The position numbers and the translations under genes were made by a program. From NCBI GenBank assembly GCA_963402885.1, contig OY727098.1:17904717-17968716 (forward strand): a stretch of DNA of 64,000 bases, read 5' to 3'. Shown one piece after another: positions 28,601-35,600 of the stretch; the stretch's first letter is position 1; each line of letters begins with the position of its first letter. The stretch comes from Antedon bifida (lineage: Eukaryota; Echinodermata; Crinoidea; Comatulida; Antedonidae). A model generated the notes under the pieces. The model was not told where the DNA came from and ran no database searches. It saw only the letters and a program-made list of their open reading frames with translations.

Positions 28601-30651
28601 AAATCGATTTTCCCTTGCACAATAGAAACAGACCATTGGACAAAAATGTGTGTGTGTGAGAGTGTGGATGTTCAAAATTATTTTACTTATAGTTATTTTT
28701 TGATACCCATATATCACACTATACACTATCTAATTTTCTTGTATTCAAATGAAAAGAAATTGTATATAAATATGGTTCAATCTTTTTTATTTCTAGAAAA
28801 CAACTTCAGAGTTGGAAACTCACTTAGTCTTAATATGACTATCAGGACAACTGTAAGAGAATCCATTTTATTTGCTGTGTCCTCTGGTCTTGAGAATTTT
28901 GTGGCTATGGACATCTTCGAAGGAAGAGTAAGTGAATCTGTTTTCTAAGATAGTCCAGAATATTGGTAACAATATCTAGTAATACGTACTATGTACTTAA
29001 TGGTATAGTGTTCAGGTTTATTAAAATAAGCACATTTTTGTGAATAAATCTGTTGCTCTGTCTTTTGCTCTACTTGTTAATTAATGGTTGAATATTTAAA
29101 CTTTAGTTAATAATGTAAATGCATTGGGATGTATGGCACACAGCTGTGTGAAACATACAACTTTCATTACCTCTAAGGGTGCTTTTATGTCGGCACTTGT
29201 CTATGACAGGGGCTGTTATAAACTAGTATTGTGGGGTAAACACGTAATTCTATAATATATATATAAACATCACAGGCACAGCATAAGTTCTAAACCACCC
29301 GGTAATATAAGAAAAAGTCGCCCCTACCGAGATTCGAACCTGGAACCTTCTGCTTGATATGCAGATGTCCTAACCATTAGACCACTGGGGCTTTCATGGT
29401 ATTGTTCAAACTCGATTGGATAATGAAACAGGCTATATATCTTTCTTCTGTGAATTTAAAATTGAGTATTTTTAGCTTTGAAATCTAGGTTAATTTACCT
29501 TTATCTGTCTTTTAGGTACGTGCTGTAATAAGTCATGGTAATCAGTCTCCATACATTGTGCGTTCAACTGCGTTCACAAGTGACTACGAAATATGTGATA
29601 ACTTACCACATACAATCTTCCTGTCATTCACACAACTGGGTCTTCAACTTTACATTGATAAATATCCCCCAGATGTGACTTATTTTACAGCAGGTGTTCC
29701 TACCATTAACACCAACAGCCCGATATACTTTGCTGGAATTCCAGGTACTTATTGCAATGCTTATTTAATTATCATAATTTATTATATTTATCATAGTTTT
29801 CAGCTATATATAGAGTACATGGTTGTTTTCAACAGCCTGTGTTCATCTAAGTTGTTTTTTAAAGAAATAAATAAAGGTTGACAGTGGCGAATCCAGGATT
29901 TTGAAATAGGGGTGGGTGGGGGTGGCGGGTTGGTTGGCCCAGGGCCTAAAAATGGTGAAATGAAGGGCTGAGCTTAATTTGGTGTTCTATCTTTTGCATT
30001 ACAATTAGCGAAATTTAGGGTTGGATCCGCCCCTGGTGAAAAATAAAACTATTTTAATTTCTATTTTTGATATTTTCAAAAACAAATCTTGCTGCAACGT
30101 TAAACTTAAAGTGTAGCCCAACTGGGTCGTTACGTAGCTGGGTTGCAACTCACATACTGTACCATCTATGCCCCCGAGTGTTTTTGCAATCGATTAAAAT
30201 CTTAAAGTAAAAGAGGCAATGACACAAACCATATAAAGCTCTGTCTACACTATCAAACTTTATGTGACAACAAAATGTAATGTGCCTATATATGGACATG
30301 ATGATGTCATAAAACTACCATATTTGGGTATGTCACACTTTTGTTGTCAAACTAGTTTGATAGTGTAGATAGTAGTAGAGCTTAAGATATTTTCCCTGGC
30401 CTTATACAGTATACAATGTCAGAAGGTGAAGTGGGACACCCCATATTAAGGGGAAACTTTATTAGTACTACTGTAATAATATTTGTACTTCTATTTCAGA
30501 TACTGGTTCAGTAAGGCTAGTGAGTGGTATCATCACCAACACATTTACCGGTTGTATACAGTCTATTTTACTGAATAATGTACAACGCAATCCACGAGAA
30601 AATGTCAACAGTGTTGGTATGGCAACAGGATGCCCATTTCCTCTTACTTAA
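30..30651 (+). CDS. LAMA5: Laminin subunit alpha (alpha3/alpha5 class), 3' part of gene, spliced
   Basis: Alpha chain of the secreted laminin heterotrimer of basement membranes; the LG domains at its C-terminus bind cell-surface receptors. Exons read from the sequence: 30-329, 728-837, 1615-1835, 2704-2840, 3358-3714, 4122-4400, 4804-5006, 5541-5667, 6043-6184, 6684-6864, 7592-7785, 8182-8469, 8748-8900, 9741-9997, 10589-10909, 11247-11396, 11843-12020, 12729-12873, 13564-13808, 14410-14535, 15682-15870, 16984-17416, 17729-17879, 20916-21107, 21410-21640, 22202-22383, 22906-23053, 23673-23822, 24119-24267, 25003-25200, 25424-25681, 25797-26001, 26857-27027, 27523-27605, 28288-28385, 28797-28927, 29516-29744, 30500-30651. 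All junctions are GT-AG and keep frame; total 7,464 nt (2,487 aa plus TAA). The order L4b, EGF, L4a, EGF, coiled coil, LG1-5 matches vertebrate alpha5. The symbol denotes class, not proven orthology. The gene is cut by the window's left edge, so the N-terminus is missing. Confidence 0.95.
333..500. mobile_element. MITE-C copy 1, 168 bp, 18-bp terminal inverted repeats
   Basis: The ends are AAGCTTGGTTCCCACTAG and the complement of AAGCGTGGTTCCCACTAG, with an inner GCGTTGCGTT-rich part. It has no coding capacity. It starts three bases after the laminin donor GT and supplies part of the donor context (GTA|AAGC). A target duplication is not clear. Confidence 0.75.
1252..1395. mobile_element. MITE-A copy in a laminin intron
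   Basis: The left end AAGCTCTGTCTACACTATCA and the right end TTTGATAGTGTAG are inverted repeats. Between them are ATATGGTAGTGATATG repeats and the palindromic core ATGACATCATCATGTC. It has no coding capacity. The same design recurs at nine other places in the window. Confidence 0.8.
1694..3714 (+). CDS. LAMA5: Laminin alpha: laminin-type EGF repeats, first block
   Basis: Exons 1615-1835 (from 1694), 2704-2840 and 3358-3714. Eight-cysteine laminin EGF modules start at CNCDLSGS, CACYSDDK, CNCNPEGS and CKCDLAGS; a last half-module (CVCMGITSECSS, ending FWKNAL) is interrupted by the L4a globule. Typical marks are GQCPCQPGVGGRQCDVC and GQCICKENTEGLLCETC. Exon borders fall near module borders. The last exon ends at 3714 with GTAAGT, inside the first copy of a 104-bp tandem triplication. 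Confidence 0.93.
2290..2620. mobile_element. Foldback element, about 37-bp inverted repeats, with a nested LINE-type tail
   Basis: TTTTGCGGTACACCACGTAT...TTCTGAAA near 2297-2333 is inverted at 2578-2615 with few differences. Inside lie an (ATTCA)n stretch and a sequence typical of a LINE/SINE 3' end. It sits in a laminin intron and has no intact gene. Confidence 0.65.
3108..3272. mobile_element. MITE-A copy in a laminin intron
   Basis: Begins AAGCCTTGTCTACACTATCA and ends TGACAGTGTAGACAGAGCTT; the core is in the opposite orientation to the 1252 copy (GGACATGATGATGTCAT). Confidence 0.8.
3651..3958 (+). repeat. 104-bp tandem triplication spanning a laminin exon end and its splice donor
   Basis: Units begin at 3651, 3755 and 3859 (spacing 104 each), and the third is partial. 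Each contains the exon end TCTGGAAAAATGCTTTG and the donor GTAAGTTATAG, so candidate donors follow 3714, 3818 and 3922. Only the first keeps frame with the next exon at 4122. Confidence 0.92.
3959..4110 (+). repeat. Possible LINE 3' end with an AAAT microsatellite
   Basis: GTTTGTTTAATTTG...TTTTGCCTAAATAAATAAATAAATAATAATAAT looks like the tail of a non-LTR retrotransposon ending in a simple repeat. It carries no coding remnant. Confidence 0.35.
4122..5630 (+). CDS. LAMA5: Laminin alpha: L4a (laminin IV type A) globule inserted in an EGF repeat
   Basis: Exons 4122-4400, 4804-5006 and 5541-5667 (to about 5630). The peptide begins FGIPTEKADLWQVTSS and contains DVYWQPIGGTLSEN, a hallmark of the laminin B/IV type A domain (PxxYLGxxxxSYGG-like in vertebrates), then VTIQMQETYWRT, SRQDFIKTLSKVDYFLI and an IEDCNCGTGYVGLSCEEC return to the split EGF module. 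The domain is globular, lacks the EGF cysteine pattern, and sits in the same place as in alpha5. Confidence 0.92.
4540..4645 (-). repeat. tRNA-like (Leu/Ser-type) sequence, probably a SINE head
   Basis: On the - strand, an A-box-like AGCCCAAGCGGTTAAGA is followed about 45 bp later by a B-box-like GGGTTCGCGGC, as in class II tRNA-derived SINEs. It is degenerate and lies in a laminin intron. Confidence 0.35.
5024..5185. mobile_element. MITE-A copy in a laminin intron
   Basis: The degenerate left end AAACTCTGTCTGCGCTATCA and a good right end TTTGATAGTGTAGACAGAGC flank the family core. Confidence 0.8.
5631..8900 (+). CDS. LAMA5: Laminin alpha: laminin-type EGF repeats, second block
   Basis: Exons 5541-5667 (end), 6043-6184, 6684-6864, 7592-7785, 8182-8469 and 8748-8900. 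Modules include CTCYGHSDSCDPNTGQCMDC, CPCGEPKAFDSRC, CNCSGNALECDIRSGQC, CNCHVLGSLNPIC, CDCHELGSTSLQC and CVCDSVGTVGGSAAIC. The short motif GHSDSC in the first module after L4a is typical of laminin alpha chains. The rod they form spaces the N-terminal domains from the coiled coil. The introns carry MITE-A, MITE-B and SINE insertions. Confidence 0.93.
5767..5960 (+). repeat. Fragment of a dispersed transposon-like repeat
   Basis: CCTCCACCAATGAGGT is followed by GTCTGTTTGTTTGTTAGCAG, GATTACTTGAAAAGTTATTG and GATCACTCC. This is a word order I recognise from abundant marine-invertebrate repeats related to the one at 43940-44480. Confidence 0.45.
6245..6520. mobile_element. MITE-B-related copy (degenerate) in a laminin intron
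   Basis: AGATGATTGTTCCCCCAAAAACATG and the following CAGACTTTGAATAG...TTTTGTAGTTTTAATA parallel the EFL1 intron copy at 38504, including GGCTGGCAGCCAATTTGACTATTTTTT. The right end is degraded. Confidence 0.6.
7078..7444. mobile_element. MITE-A copy with internal tandem duplication, right end missing
   Basis: The left end (AAGCTCTGTCTACACTATCA, from 7078) is followed by the core. A segment of about 160 bp comprising core plus flanking DNA (TGTGCCCATATATGGACATG through AGCAGATAATAA) then occurs twice, at 7121-7279 and 7280-7444. No right terminal repeat follows. Confidence 0.7.
7831..7995 (+). repeat. tRNA-derived SINE in a laminin intron
   Basis: A tRNA-like head has an A box (TGGTTTAATGGTAAGGA) and a B box (GGTTCGAGACC at 7881-7891), followed by a SINE body starting TTGTATCCTTAGACAAGAAG. 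The cloverleaf is degenerate. Confidence 0.65.
9173..9690 (+). repeat. 32-bp minisatellite, about 16 copies, ending about 50 bp before a laminin acceptor
   Basis: Unit around TAGTTGCCCTGGGT plus TAGTTGTACAGGTGGTG, with exact 32-bp spacing at 9541, 9573 and 9605. The two halves resemble each other, suggesting an older 16-bp unit. The array is strand-biased (G+T on the top strand). Confidence 0.95.
9741..17147 (+). CDS. LAMA5: Laminin alpha: coiled-coil (LCC) domain I/II
   Basis: Exons 9741-9997, 10589-10909, 11247-11396, 11843-12020, 12729-12873, 13564-13808, 14410-14535, 15682-15870 and the first part of 16984-17416. After a closing CDQC, the sequence becomes a long stretch rich in Leu, Ala, Glu, Gln and Asp with few Pro or Cys (for example LLGELQDLDRELQPLS, VDFTLGQ-like segments and LLQQKLLLAQEAVADSK), as expected for the alpha helix that trimerises with beta and gamma chains. 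The exon series is in frame throughout. The upstream intron holds a 32-bp minisatellite that ends close to the acceptor at 9740. Confidence 0.92.
11429..11522. mobile_element. MITE-A copy, short, in a laminin intron
   Basis: Both ends are present (AAGCTCTGTCTACACTATCA and TTGATAGTGTAG), but the element is internally deleted to about 94 bp and lacks the palindromic core. Confidence 0.75.
13318..13499 (+). repeat. LINE 3' UTR remnant with an (ACTT)n tail
   Basis: GGGACCCCTTTGGAAACAAG, CTCTGGGCTTAAAGGGCCATCC and an end of GCAATAAATATTACTTACTTACTT are typical of the 3' end of non-LTR elements. It is truncated, with no coding part. Confidence 0.55.
15450..15492. repeat. Short palindrome (AAGAGTGAAAT/ATTTCACTCTTCCCTGG), copy 1
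   Basis: Inverted arms AAGAGTGAAAT and ATTTCACTCTT touch at the centre, followed by CCCTGG. The same hairpin recurs near 39990 and 63081. Confidence 0.7.
17148..21043 (+). CDS. LAMA5: Laminin alpha: LG1 domain
   Basis: Exons 16984-17416 (from about 17148), 17729-17879 and the first part of 20916-21107. Landmarks are RFAPDSSLSIARVP (first strand), AFFLENRETGALFAIE, CCGEWYHIIATRYG, YYVGGIPAEYQ and FEGCLANIWFDGEELDLW, then the closing SCCPRP. The YVGG strand and the FxGC strand are encoded on exons separated by a 3.0-kb intron (17880-20915). Without extra exons, the loop between them has 14 residues, close to the length in vertebrate alpha5; the intron carries candidate microexons that would enlarge it. 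Confidence 0.93.
18603..18632 (+). other. Candidate cassette microexon 1 in the LG1 intron (30 nt)
   Basis: A 30-nt open segment, phase 0 at both ends, bounded upstream by a long T-rich tract with CACTAACAG and downstream by GTAAAT. It would add LTQTLTFTGT after EYQ in the loop between the YVGG strand and the FxGC strand of LG1. This has the best splice signals of the three candidates. Short AG..GT intervals occur often by chance in a 3-kb intron, so this remains a prediction. Confidence 0.35.
19014..19037 (+). other. Candidate cassette microexon 2 in the LG1 intron (24 nt)
   Basis: A 24-nt, phase-0, stop-free segment between a T-rich tract ending TTCAG and the donor GTAGTT, encoding IQDIMANE. 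The donor is weaker than those of the other two candidates. It would extend the same LG1 loop by eight residues. Confidence 0.25.
19252..19383. mobile_element. MITE-A copy in the LG1 intron
   Basis: AAGCTCTGTCCACACTATCA at the left, GATAGTGTAGACAGAGCTT at the right, and the GGACATGATGATGTCAT core between them. It lies between candidate microexons 2 and 3. Confidence 0.8.
19892..19915 (+). other. Candidate cassette microexon 3 in the LG1 intron (24 nt)
   Basis: A 24-nt, phase-0, stop-free segment preceded by TCTGTAAACAG and followed by CAG|GTAAAA, encoding VDASVLQQ. The donor is good; the pyrimidine tract is short. If spliced in, it would add eight residues to the LG1 loop directly before TDKVQSRDFEGC. 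Confidence 0.3.
21044..23053 (+). CDS. LAMA5: Laminin alpha: LG2 domain
   Basis: Exons 20916-21107 (from about 21044), 21410-21640, 22202-22383 and 22906-23053. Landmarks are GLSFTGFGYFQLLN (first strand), RMSIEFRTSISDGVVFLV, NAEWVQVIAAYN, SSKIMIGSPDP (in place of the usual YVGGLP) and FAGCMRNLQL, with the closing cysteine in VSLDGCLEQ. Both conserved cysteines are present. The intron 21641-22201 contains a short-unit tandem repeat. Confidence 0.92.
21655..22095 (+). repeat. Short-unit tandem repeat (TTGAGTGATTTTAAA type) in the LG2 intron
   Basis: Repeats of about 20-24 bp built from TTGAGTGATTTTAA, TTGAGTGAATTGATGGTA and TTTTGAGAGATTTGAAA, arranged in part as a higher-order unit of about 79 bp (starts at 21763, 21842 and about 21920). 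Open frames on the - strand are by-products. Confidence 0.9.
23222..23480 (+). repeat. About 21-bp tandem repeat (GGCTTAGATTTGTACCCCAC type) in a laminin intron
   Basis: About twelve degenerate copies of a 21-bp unit with alternating CACC and CATA endings, lying between LG2 and LG3 exons. Confidence 0.88.
23673..25200 (+). CDS. LAMA5: Laminin alpha: LG3 domain, lacking the usual cysteine pair
   Basis: Exons 23673-23822, 24119-24267 and 25003-25200, running on into 25424-25681. Landmarks are GIGFGGDFAYAQLNF, RIQLQFKSREANAILAY, NTGQWQTVMVEF and YLYVGGVPSTIP. Where the other LG domains have FxGC, this one has LDGDIKDFVINEL, and no cysteine follows before the linker, so the C-terminal disulfide conserved in LG domains is absent. 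The fold motifs are otherwise intact. The intron 24268-25002 holds a roughly 515-bp foldback element. Confidence 0.9.
24309..24824. mobile_element. Foldback element of about 515 bp in an LG3 intron
   Basis: AACTTTACGAAACAAGACGG at the left is matched in inverted form by CTGTCGTGTTTCGTAAAGT at the right. The interior has no recognisable transposase remnant. Confidence 0.55.
25424..25590 (+). CDS. LAMA5: Laminin alpha: Pro/Thr-rich LG3-LG4 linker
   Basis: First two-thirds of exon 25424-25681. The peptide around SPPVTELPPLPYVTEAPPTS is Pro- and Thr-rich and probably disordered. It lies between LG3 and LG4, where vertebrate alpha chains have a linker that is proteolytically processed in some chains. 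I see no clear furin-type multibasic site. The LG4 part begins near TCSALPDVFYDPTTLRFGL on the same exon. Confidence 0.85.
25591..28330 (+). CDS. LAMA5: Laminin alpha: LG4 domain
   Basis: Exons 25424-25681 (end), 25797-26001, 26857-27027, 27523-27605 and the start of 28288-28385. Landmarks are LRFGLQSNSYATFPL, LITIYFRAVSPNGILFYA, DTGEWIEVSVLRIN, FHLGGISSAILP and FDGCISHIIVDSDEV, with the closing cysteine in GVVPCSRND. The cysteine pair is retained. The donor after 25681 is the weak GTAGAA; the junction still restores frame (AG|A, Arg). Confidence 0.92.
26237..26375 (-). pseudogene. Remnant of a non-LTR retrotransposon reverse transcriptase C-terminus
   Basis: The - strand reads a short open segment with NPFSYLAPKLYKNLP and ETFKSK, then a stop. 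This is the conserved APKLWNxLP/FKxxLK end of LINE polyproteins. A stop lies upstream in frame. It is inserted in the LG4 intron and represents a different clade from the one at 56908. Confidence 0.7.
27865..27936 (+). repeat. Retroposon 3'-end fragment (TTGCCCAGTATAAATAAA)
   Basis: GGTCCTCTGGGAGACCATTC...GAGGTTGCCCAGTATAAATAAA is related to GGTCCCTCTGGGAGAATAG...GGTTACCCAGTATAAAGG at about 54093-54150. This is probably the end of one LINE/SINE family. Confidence 0.5.
28331..30651 (+). CDS. LAMA5: Laminin alpha: LG5 domain and C-terminus
   Basis: Exons 28288-28385 (end), 28797-28927, 29516-29744 and 30500-30651. Landmarks are FFNGTGYLQLE (first strand), SLNMTIRTTVRESILFAVSS, PHTIFLSFTQLGLQLYID, IYFAGIPD and FTGCIQSILLNN, ending ATGCPFPLT and a TAA at 30649-30651. 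The last cysteine lies a few residues before the stop, as is normal for the last LG domain. Confidence 0.93.
29319..29391 (-). tRNA. tRNA-like cloverleaf, anticodon AUC (atypical Asp) - pseudogene or SINE head
   Basis: The - strand has 73 nt that fold as a tRNA: acceptor GCCCCAG with UAGGGGC (one mismatch), a D arm around GTCTAATGGTTAGGAC, a perfect 5-bp anticodon stem TCTGC/GCAGA with loop ATATCAA, variable loop AGGTT, and a T arm CCAGG-TTCGAAT-CTCGG (one mismatch). TTTTT follows within a few bases, as for a Pol III terminator. Anticodon A34-U-C would read GAU (Asp), but eukaryotic tRNA-Asp normally has GUC. With two stem mismatches and an intronic location, a SINE head or pseudogene is more likely than a working tRNA. 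Confidence 0.5.
30236..30383. mobile_element. MITE-A copy in the last laminin intron
   Basis: AAGCTCTGTCTACACTATCA at the left and TTTGATAGTGTAGATAG...AGAGCTT at the right, with the family core between them. Confidence 0.8.
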
Positions 30652-31075
30652 CATTTTCTGAAATTTTGTTTAAAGCTTGGTTGCAACACAATGACGCAAG
30701 TGAGTTGACTAATCACAGTTTGGATGATCCATTGCGCCATGATTGATCAAATTACTTACATATTTGCGTTGCGTCCTTACATGGGAACAAAGCATTATCT
30801 TTTTTTTATATTATTATTTTAATTGTTTTTATAAATAACATTTTGGATTTAGAAAACAAATTTAATTTCATTTTTAAATGTATAAAATTGTTGTTATGCA
30901 AATGGTACTTACTTTTTAATCTATTTTTAGGTACAAATTTGGTTTTAAAATAATTATGTCAAATCATGTAGCATCTAGGTTGCAATTAATTCCGCTACGG
31001 AACTGGAAATCCATGGCTAAAGAACAACTAAAATTATTTTTAAATATTAAAATAAAATTGAAACTTGAAAATAAT
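30652..31075 (+). other. Probable 3' UTR of the laminin alpha gene
   Basis: AT-rich sequence after the stop. The best polyadenylation signal is AATAAA at 31051-31056, which would put the transcript end at about 31075. It contains a copy of the MITE-C element (about 30671-30796). The true end is not visible from sequence alone. Confidence 0.45.
30671..30796. mobile_element. MITE-C copy 2 (degenerate) in the laminin 3' UTR
   Basis: AAAGCTTGGTTGCAACACAA at the left, and TTGCGTTGCGTCC followed by TGGGAACAAAGC at the right, match the ends of the 333-500 element in order and orientation, with a deleted core. It lies about 20 bp after the stop codon. Confidence 0.6.
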
Positions 31076-32647
31076 TGTCTTGTTCATAATGTCTTTTTTT
31101 AAATTTGTGATAGCATTTGTTGCAATACAGCCACACATATGTGCTGCAAGAGGGGTGTTGAAGAGTCATACTGTAGGCTTAAAATTGTTATCATATGTAG
31201 CATAGACTAATGTCACTAATATATAACAATGTTGTTGTACCATCATCACAACCTTCAAAATCATTCACTCAGGAAATTCGCAATCAAAAATATATAATTC
31301 AAACAAATAAAATAAATTTCTAAATAGAATTTAATTGCTTATATGGAAATCAATCACTTATGAATTGCATCCAAGTCATGTGACATAATGAATTAGAAAA
31401 AAAAACCAATCAATAATTCTACATGTTGACATTTTAAAAGTAAGACTTAATCATACCATGCAGAAATGATTTCTCTGTGGTCATACCATACATTTGACAA
31501 TATGTTACAAATTCATCACATTTTATTTATTAACCAAGACTTTGGAATATGGCTTTGATTGCACCTGTGCAATTTCCTGATCCATAAATAACTAGTACAG
31601 ACTACGGAGGAATTCACCTGCAACTGCAGCAAACCCTTATTCTTAAAGCCATTTCTAACTACAGTATTCCAAAATAAGTTTTATTTGAAAGAGTACACAA
31701 ATATATCAATTCTATTCAATCAATATTTACTATTATTTACACTTTTGTACAATTTGAAAATAATGTTGAGATGTAACATTCATTTAAAAACATTATGTGA
31801 ATTCCCACAATGCCATTCAACAGAATTTGATTCTTATTCCAATCAATATTAATTCCAAACCCAGTCTTCTATGGCAAAACACATTTGTTGAATAGCTAGG
31901 ATAGGTCTTCACAGAGATGGCGCTCTTTGTCTAATACATAATACGTTATTTTCCATAGAAAAGAGAACATAAATTGTTTGTTTTACCTTTGATATTCCAC
32001 AATACATTGCTACAGTAGCTACCCCTTGCTACACAATGAGAATACTTCAATTTAATCTAGTATTAACGGCTGCTTTATTTGGTAACAATAAACCACAGTA
32101 TAGAATAAATGAATATTTAAATATGGCATAAAATGAATGTAAAAAAAGAATACTTTACAAAAATTAAGTTGTATTGACATTCAAGCTACTAAGAAAATGT
32201 ATACGCTATTGCTACTGGACAATACCCACACTCTACAGCCAAATTTACAGGTCAAGAGATCTACAACATACTGTACAAATCTGTCGCTGTATTCACCAAA
32301 TAACACTTTCATGATGAGAGAAAACCCATAACATTTCAAAAATTGTCCTCAGTGAGTACCAGTTAAGTAAAATTCTTAAATATTTATTACTTAAGTGAAA
32401 TACTTCATATTTTTTAAGTGAAATATTTCATTTGTGTGATTGGTGAAGAGATTACTGAAGCATTAAAATGTTTAAGTTGTACTGTCACATAAAATATGGA
32501 CGAATTAAAATGTTTAAATGCAAATATGATTTTGCCTTCCAAATTCAGAATAGCTTTGCTATTTCCCTGAATCATGATTCTCAATATTTTATGATATTTA
32601 TGATTGTTATTTTGCTATAAAATTGTTTTAAAATCAATTTGGGTTTT
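31076..32647. other. Intergenic region and 3' flank of SAXO
   Basis: AT-rich DNA between the convergent laminin and SAXO genes. I find no exon-like segment or structured RNA. Several TTTATT words (AATAAA on the - strand, for example near 32382) could serve SAXO polyadenylation. Confidence 0.5.
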
Positions 32648-35600
32648 TTACGCAACACTATATTCCATTGATATTCTCTGCACGGGTGATTTAAAGGTCC
32701 TTTCATAACCACCATTTTCTTTCTTCCAGACCTGATGACCTCTCTGGTCAACTTCTCCAAATTGGTAACCACTCGCACCTAGATTTAGTGCAGGACACAG
32801 TTCTCGTGCTTTTGGCAAATACTCTGCGTTGTACATTGTACGGTCGTCAAATGGGTCTGAACTGACATGAGCGGTTCTGTCTGGTCCTGCAGCTTTAAGT
32901 GCAGAAACCTTTTTAGGTATATAGTGGCTCTGATAATTGGTTGACCCTTCGAACGGTACATTTGGTCTTTCGTAAGCCTTTTGATTCGGATTGCCTCGCC
33001 TTTCTCGTTTTGGATCCCACTTTAAGAAATCCTGTTTATAGCTTGTGCGTCCATCAAATGGAACATCATTCGTTTGAGCATGTTGCGTTGGTTTCCATAA
33101 TTTTCGTTCTTGAAGTGCGTGAGCAGGGAACGCAATTTTAGACGTAGTGTTGAGATCCATATTGCCTGCTGGCCGCACGTACCCATCAGGGACCTTTACG
33201 TGTGGGGGTGTTACGTCCCATTTCTTAAAATCCTGCTTGAAGGTTGTGTTATCGTCGAATGGTTGGTCCGATTTTATTGGCGTCATATCTGGTTTAAAAC
33301 TATTTACGACTGAAACATATTTGCCCGGATAATCACGACGGAAAGTTGTCATATCATCAAATTTGTTTGGATTCTTTGCATACAGCTGTTTTGGACGTAC
33401 GTACTTAGGTTGGGCAGGATAGGCAACATAAGCAGACTTATGCATGGTATTGTCATCAAACGGTTGGTCTGATGTACGTGACTGTTCAACAGGTTTCATA
33501 CTACGTGCCATCTCAGCTCTCTTAGGTTGAAAATCACGCGTAAAGGTTGATGAGCCCTCGAATGGTGCACTTGGTGGGACATATATAGCCAGCCCTCTGT
33601 CATTCTCTCGTTTTGGTAGTTCCCATCTACGATAATCATCTAAAAAAGACGTAACCATTCATTTAATTTTAAAAATATGTTTATAATCTAAGCATGTACA
33701 CAATTATCATTACAACCATTGACCATAATGGCTAATGCCATGTATGCACAAAATAATTAATATTATTTATTATTATTATTATTATTTATATTTAATTATC
33801 TATTTTTTTAAAAAAACATCTTTTTGAAAAAAAAGCAATCTATTTGACATACTGGCGTTAGTAAGTGGTGTTAGTGTTAGTAATGTTAGTTAGTGTTAGT
33901 TCATGTCAGTGTCAGTTAATGTTAGAACTGGAGCTGTACCTGTATATGTAGGTGTTCCTTTGAACTCGCCAGCTGGCGCCATCTTATGGTCAGTGGCTTT
34001 GAAGCTCTTTGGCATCTCTGATCTCTTGGCAGGGTAATCTTTTGTATATGATGTTAAAGTATCTATATCACCAGGAATCGGTTGGTAGGAATCAGGAACA
34101 TGCATTCTGGGTTTTTCTGCTTGATGTGGTATGAAATCGGCTCTGAAAAAAAAAGTAAAAATATGATAAAAATGTGATGATAAACATTGATCTTTATACA
34201 GTATTAGTAATCAATGAATCATCTGACATAAAGATACTCAGATATATCAGATCAGAAATGTATTTAGGTAATTCTTTCATGATTGAATAATCGCCCTGGA
34301 CAGGAAATTCAACATCATGGAATTGGGCTTATTATACACATGGAGCAGGGAGGTTGGATTATAAGGAGTCAGGATCATACCTGGGCAGTATATTTCAAGA
34401 CAAGACTTTCAATGACCAAGAGAAATTTGTTTTTTTCCTGCCCAGACAGATAACCTAAAGCTTGTATTGTGTATCATGGTTTAATGTACATACTCTGACC
34501 TATACTGCATACTTACTTATGAGTTGTTGAATCAGCCATTGGCTCGCCACCCTGCATCACTTCTTGTTTTGGCTTAAAGTTGTCTCTTCTACCAGTAACA
34601 TTATAAGCCTTGTACTTGTTATTGTATTCAGATATTTCACATGGTCCAAAACTTTTGGGTGCTTTCGGTTGGTGAGGACATCTATGCCGCCTAAACAGGA
34701 ATGTATAAAAAAAAAAAATTATCAACCATTACAATACTACAAATTATTTGCATTAAATGAAATAAGAAAGTCGTTATATACTGTACCTAATCTGTATTTG
34801 AACACATTAAATATTACAGAACAATAAAATACACATTCAATATGCATGCGCATCAAAAGGGATAGAGCTTATTACATAATGAGATGTGCAAAGTAAATGG
34901 CTGTTCATTAACATTTACTAAATACTACTAATTTCTGTCCTTTGTCAGTAAGAGCCACTCAAGACATAATAGTTGTGAATGCCCTGTGAATTTATTATTG
35001 TCAATATACAGTAACGGACGACTAATTATTTGCTATAAATACTGGACACTCTCCAATTTTGTAAGTCTTCTTTCAAAATGTATTCTGAAAGGACATTTTG
35101 GCCCAGTCTAATCTTAACAGAGAATGTACTTGCTATAGCCGTATGACTATGACTACTTAGTACAGTATTATACTATAAAATATTTGTATAATTTTGTATG
35201 CAAGCATGCTGTAGAGGCAATAAACTGTCTTAAAATGTCATTTACAGTACAACAACACAGTTTATTATCTTTAAAAATAATGTCTTAACCCTTACTGCAG
35301 TTGCCATGCCAACCACTAAACAATACCATAGATCAATTTTTCGGTCATTATATTAACAATGTGATGACGGTCGGAAATTACACTACAGTTACAATATACT
35401 ATAAATTTAATGCTCCAATGCCTCACTACAATGCAGAAAGAGAGATTTTGGTAGGAGAATTAAATCATTTACACACTGCAACTAATTTTCTGCCCATGGC
35501 TAATTTATATTTTAAACATTAAAAACCATGTTTCTATAGCAATTTATTAGTAGTTTATTCGGTATCGATGGTTACTAAAAATATCGTTTTTAAATGATGT

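Noticed and set aside
35301-35522. 73-codon open frame in SAXO intron 1
   Set aside because: Wrong strand for SAXO, no homology recognised and no splice context.
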